Shown piece by piece: positions 61,493-64,000 of a stretch of 64,000 nt of DNA (positions are counted from its first letter, which is position 1; each line of letters opens with the position of its first letter). The notes beneath the pieces are model-generated. The model searched no databases, was not told the origin of the DNA, and was given only the letters and a program-made list of their open reading frames with translations. The position numbers were made by a program, and so were the translations under genes. Source of the DNA: Afifella marina DSM 2698 (GTDB lineage Bacteria; Pseudomonadota; Alphaproteobacteria; Rhizobiales; Afifellaceae); NCBI RefSeq assembly GCF_900102695.1, contig NZ_FMVW01000001.1:248001-312000 (forward strand), read 5' to 3'.

Positions 61493-62020
61493 ATGACGTT
61501 CCACCGAAAAGCCGCGGGCGCCACGCTTGCTCTCGGTCTCGTGCTCGCTCTGCCGCTTCTGCCGACAGGGGCAGCCCATGGGCAGGGCGCGCCGACGCAG
61601 CCGGATGCGAGCGGTCCGGGGCAGGACATGCCCGCGCCGACGCGTCCCGAACAAGCCGTGCCGGAAGCTCTGCCTTCCCCGAAAAGTGAGACGAACGATC
61701 CCGAGCGGGCGATGAGCCTGCTCATGCGGCTGACCGGCCGCTGGGCGCCGACCGACGAGAGCTGTCAGGCGCAGGACGGCGCCGACGTGCCTTTGCGCAT
61801 CGAGCGGGGCGGCCTGAAGGATGGAGGCCGCTCCTGCCGGTTCCTCGATCTTAGAAGTCCCTCCGAGGATCGTCTCGACGTGACGGCGGCCTGCGGCGAA
61901 GCGGAGGGGGCGGAGAGTTCCGAGGAATTCGGGCTTGAGCTCGATGAGACGGGAGCGCTGACCCTGACGCGTCCCGACGGCGAGACGACACGCTTTTTCC
62001 GCTGTCTCGACGAGGCCTAG
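61493..62020 (+). CDS. Small secreted Pro-rich protein of unknown function
   Basis: A 175-residue exported protein. Signal peptide to about residue 30, a Pro/Gln/Ala-rich linker (30-65), then a small domain with three cysteines (in ESCQAQDG, GRSCRFLD and TAACGEAE) and a fourth near the end (FFRCLDE), possibly two disulfides. AAGGAGG precedes the ATG. It follows glcF by 22 bp on the same strand and may be co-transcribed. No family recognised. Confidence 0.7.
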   Translation: MTFHRKAAGATLALGLVLALPLLPTGAAHGQGAPTQPDASGPGQDMPAPTRPEQAVPEALPSPKSETNDPERAMSLLMRLTGRWAPTDESCQAQDGADVPLRIERGGLKDGGRSCRFLDLRSPSEDRLDVTAACGEAEGAESSEEFGLELDETGALTLTRPDGETTRFFRCLDEA

Positions 62021-62149
62021 CCGCCGCGTCGCCGCGTGGGAGCCCTGCATCCCTCTGCCGGCTGATATGTGCCGCGAAACCAAAGGAAGCCTGGGCCCGT
62101 TCCCCGAGTGAATTCCATGAACACTCGGCGGAAGGGAGGAAGCATCCCG

Positions 62150-62947
62150 ATGGATCTTCAAATCTCAGATCGTGTCGCCCTGATCACCGGCGCACGTGGC
62201 GGCATCGGCTTTGAAACGGCGCGGCTCCTGGCGGAGGAGGGCGCGAAACTCGTGCTTTCCGACCTTCGCATCGACACGCTCGAAGAGGAGGCGAAGCGCC
62301 TGCCGACCGACGTGTTGTGCATGGCAGCCGACGTCACCGACCAGAAGGCCGTGGATGCGGTTGCCGCCGCCGGGCGCGAGCGCTTCGGCAGGATCGATAT
62401 CGTCGTGCATGCCGCAGGCGTGACGGGGGCCAAGGGTGATCCCATCGACATGAGCGATGAGGATTACCGGGAGGCCTGGGACATCGATTTCATGTCGGCG
62501 GTGCGCATGGCGCGGGCGACGTTGCCCGGCATGCGCGAAGCGAAATGGGGGCGCTTCATCTGCGTGACCTCGGAAAACGCCGTGCAGCCCTATTGGGAAG
62601 AAGCCACGTACAACGCCGCGAAGGCCGCGCTTTCCGCATTCGTCAAGAACATCTCCTATCGGGAGGCGAAGAACGGCATCCTCTGCAACACCGTCGCGCC
62701 CGCCTTCATCGAGACGCCGATGACCGACGGCATGATGAAGCAGCGTGCCGAGAAGCTCGGCGTCTCTTTCGAGGACGCGATCCAGAGCTTCCTCGATGAA
62801 GAACGGCCAGGGATTGCCTTGAAACGGCGCGGGCAGGCTTCGGAGGTGGCCGCGGCCATCGCGCTTCTTGCCTCCGAGCGCGGCTCCTTCATCAACGGCT
62901 CGAACCTGCGCGTCGACGGCGGTTCGGTGCAATCCGTGCAGACGTGA
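62150..62947 (+). CDS. Short-chain dehydrogenase/reductase
   Basis: A 265-residue classical SDR. Cofactor motif TGARGGIG (about 14-21), DVTD for the adenine ring, VVHAAGV, catalytic Ser (VTSENAVQPY) and YNAAK with Tyr and Lys, and the C-terminal GSFINGSNLRVDGGS. A 3-oxoacyl or alcohol/sugar dehydrogenase; substrate unknown. AGGGAGG lies upstream of ATG 62150, which is chosen over the longer frame from 62069. Confidence 0.92.
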   Translation: MDLQISDRVALITGARGGIGFETARLLAEEGAKLVLSDLRIDTLEEEAKRLPTDVLCMAADVTDQKAVDAVAAAGRERFGRIDIVVHAAGVTGAKGDPIDMSDEDYREAWDIDFMSAVRMARATLPGMREAKWGRFICVTSENAVQPYWEEATYNAAKAALSAFVKNISYREAKNGILCNTVAPAFIETPMTDGMMKQRAEKLGVSFEDAIQSFLDEERPGIALKRRGQASEVAAAIALLASERGSFINGSNLRVDGGSVQSVQT

Positions 62948-62954
62948 GGCGGCG

Positions 62955-63362
62955 CTATTCGCTGCGGCTGGCGCTGTCGTGCAGCCGGCCGAGACGCTCT
63001 GCGGCCTCCGACAGGCGGCGCGACAGGAGGAGAGCTTCGCTCGAAAGATGCGCGATCTCCGTGCGCAGCATCGCCGCTTCCTGAGCCATCGGCTCTTCGT
63101 CGGCGGGCGCCACGCCGCGGCCGATCAGAAGCCACATCGGGCTGACGCCGAGGATGCCGGCGAGCATGTTGAGGCGGTTCGCCCGTGGCTCGGCGCGATC
63201 GTTTTCCCATTGCGAGAGCGTTGAGGTCTTGACGCCGAGCCGGCGGGCGAGCTGCGCCGTGGAGAGGCCGATGGCGTCACGGGCGCGGACGATGCGGCCG
63301 CCGAGCGTGTCGCCGTCATCGGCATCAAAATCGGTCGGGCTGCTTGTCGTGGCGGCTTCCAT
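62955..63362 (-). CDS. XRE-family helix-turn-helix regulator
   Basis: A 135-residue protein. The helix-turn-helix is about 22-75 (IGLSTAQLARRLGVKTSTLS and QWENDRAEPRANRLNMLA); the C-terminal part (about 90-130) is a predicted coiled coil (EAAMLRTEIAHLSSEALLL). Convergent with the SDR gene, 7 bp away, and divergent from the AI-2E-type permease. A 14-bp palindrome in the upstream gap may be its site. Confidence 0.88.
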   Translation of the reverse strand: MEAATTSSPTDFDADDGDTLGGRIVRARDAIGLSTAQLARRLGVKTSTLSQWENDRAEPRANRLNMLAGILGVSPMWLLIGRGVAPADEEPMAQEAAMLRTEIAHLSSEALLLSRRLSEAAERLGRLHDSASRSE

Positions 63363-63422
63363 GCTTAATTCCCCCAGGGACTGGCGCGGTAGAGCATGCC
63401 GGGCGGCACACTATTGATCATC

Positions 63423-63436
63423 TGATCGAACGATCA
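63423..63436. promoter_or_regulatory. Candidate XRE operator TGATCG-AA-CGATCA
   Basis: Perfect 14-bp palindrome 60 bp upstream of the XRE gene's ATG, in the gap to the divergent permease; a further TTGATCA lies eight bases before it. Position suits autoregulation. Confidence 0.4.
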
Positions 63437-63522
63437 CACGGGGCCTGCGATCGCAACGGGTGCGTAGTCGCGCGGCAGCGCTCGCGTTTTGCCCCGAATT
63501 CTCATCGTTTGGAGAAAACATA

Positions 63523-64000
63523 TTGCACGAAGACGGCAAAGAATCCACCGGCCGCATCGTCTCCCGCGCCGCGATTTTCCTCGCCGGCGTCGTGGTTCTC
63601 TTCGTTTTATGGAAGGCGACGTCGGCTCTTCTTCTGGTTTTCGCCGGTCTCGTGCTGGCCGCCGCTTTGAGCTTTGCCTCCGACGGCCTGCACCGGCTGA
63701 CGCGGTTGCCGACGCGCCTTGCGAAGATTTTCATCTATCTGGCAGCCTTCGGAGCGATCTTCGCGGTGATCGGCTGGGGCGGAGCGACGCTCGCGGCGCA
63801 GGCGAGCGATCTCCTGGCGCGGACCGATACGTTGATGCGCAATTGGGGCGATCAGCTCTCGCAGCTCGGTTTCAGCTTCATCAAGCCGAACGGCGACGTT
63901 CAGCTCTCTCAGATGATGCCGAACCTGAAGGCGATGATGGGCGATGTCGGCCGTGTCGTCAGCCTTATGTTCGGCAGCCTCGCCAACGCGGTCATCGTCG
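63523..64000 (+). CDS. AI-2E/PerM-family permease, truncated by the window end
   Basis: The first 159 codons are visible. The protein begins with several hydrophobic segments (AAIFLAGVVVLFVLWKATSA, ALLLVFAGLVLAAALSFA, IFIYLAAFGAIFAVIGWGG), then a soluble stretch (LLARTDTLMRNWGDQLSQLG) and the next helix, which fits the AI-2E transporter/PerM family. No ATG lies near the start; TTG at 63523 with GGAG eight bases upstream is taken as the start, and this is why simple ATG searches miss the gene. Divergent from the XRE regulator. Function of the family ranges from AI-2 export to Na+/H+ antiport; none is assigned. Confidence 0.8.
   Translation, partial: MHEDGKESTGRIVSRAAIFLAGVVVLFVLWKATSALLLVFAGLVLAAALSFASDGLHRLTRLPTRLAKIFIYLAAFGAIFAVIGWGGATLAAQASDLLARTDTLMRNWGDQLSQLGFSFIKPNGDVQLSQMMPNLKAMMGDVGRVVSLMFGSLANAVIV

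Noticed and set aside
1-64000. CRISPR arrays, insertion sequences, prophage genes, rRNA or replication origin.
   Set aside because: None seen: no regularly spaced direct repeats, transposases, phage structural genes or rRNA stretches.

Overview
The window is a G+C-rich (about 65% by eye) chromosomal segment from an alphaproteobacterium, most likely of the order Hyphomicrobiales (Rhizobiales). Support comes from the tRNA-His (G1:U72, A73, no G-1), a proteobacterial/plant-type glutamate-cysteine ligase, a CbrA/PdhS-like hybrid of PAS domains and histidine kinase, a phasin, and glcDEF/lutABC organisation. The species cannot be named from this sequence. Coding density is high. No CRISPR array, rRNA, insertion sequence or prophage was seen.

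Layout. 21-8845 (minus): a LysR regulator followed by a seven-gene catabolic operon (GlpD-like FAD enzyme, polar amino-acid-type ABC importer, DgcA-like flavin/iron-sulfur oxidoreductase, HAD hydrolase), substrate unknown but perhaps an N-methylated amine or amino acid. 9135-12375: two-component system, a divergent secreted Arg/Asp-rich protein and a DUF4405 membrane protein. 12606-18564 (minus): cobalamin riboswitch, btuB-btuF-btuC-btuD and a DUF1289 protein. 19055-21037: double-hotdog thioesterase and a DUF2218/siderophore-interacting reductase. 21430-27137 (plus): nikR and nikABCDE with a perfect inverted-repeat NikR-type operator at the nikA promoter. 27172-34450: sugar ABC importer with sugar-modifying enzymes, controlled by a divergent ROK repressor. 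34480-36369: XRE-cupin regulator divergent from a BenE-type transporter, with palindromic operators between them. 36850-40420: secreted PhoX/DUF839 protein and a secreted di-heme, EF-hand-bearing protein.

40421-49697: a gene-poor stretch around tRNA-His, a phasin, the large PAS histidine kinase, a diguanylate cyclase, gshA and a small secreted protein. 49735-52837: rsmE, xseA and a proline-rich membrane-anchored protein. 52847-55780 (minus): lutABC for L-lactate oxidation. 56122-62020: cytochrome c, then glcD-glcE-[foreign gene]-glcF and a small secreted protein. 62150-64000: SDR dehydrogenase, XRE regulator and the start of an AI-2E-family permease that runs off the window and begins with TTG.

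The feature most unlike its surroundings is the AT-rich gene at 59471-60097. It encodes a PD-(D/E)XK nuclease-like protein, sits between glcE and glcF in an otherwise conserved operon, and its stop codon overlaps the glcF start codon (TAATG). It looks like a recently acquired single-gene cargo, possibly a defence nuclease; that function is inference. Other points of interest are the Cys-depleted iron-sulfur motif of the DgcA-like enzyme, the PhoX/di-heme pair, the DUF1289 passenger of the B12 operon, and a series of well-formed operator palindromes.
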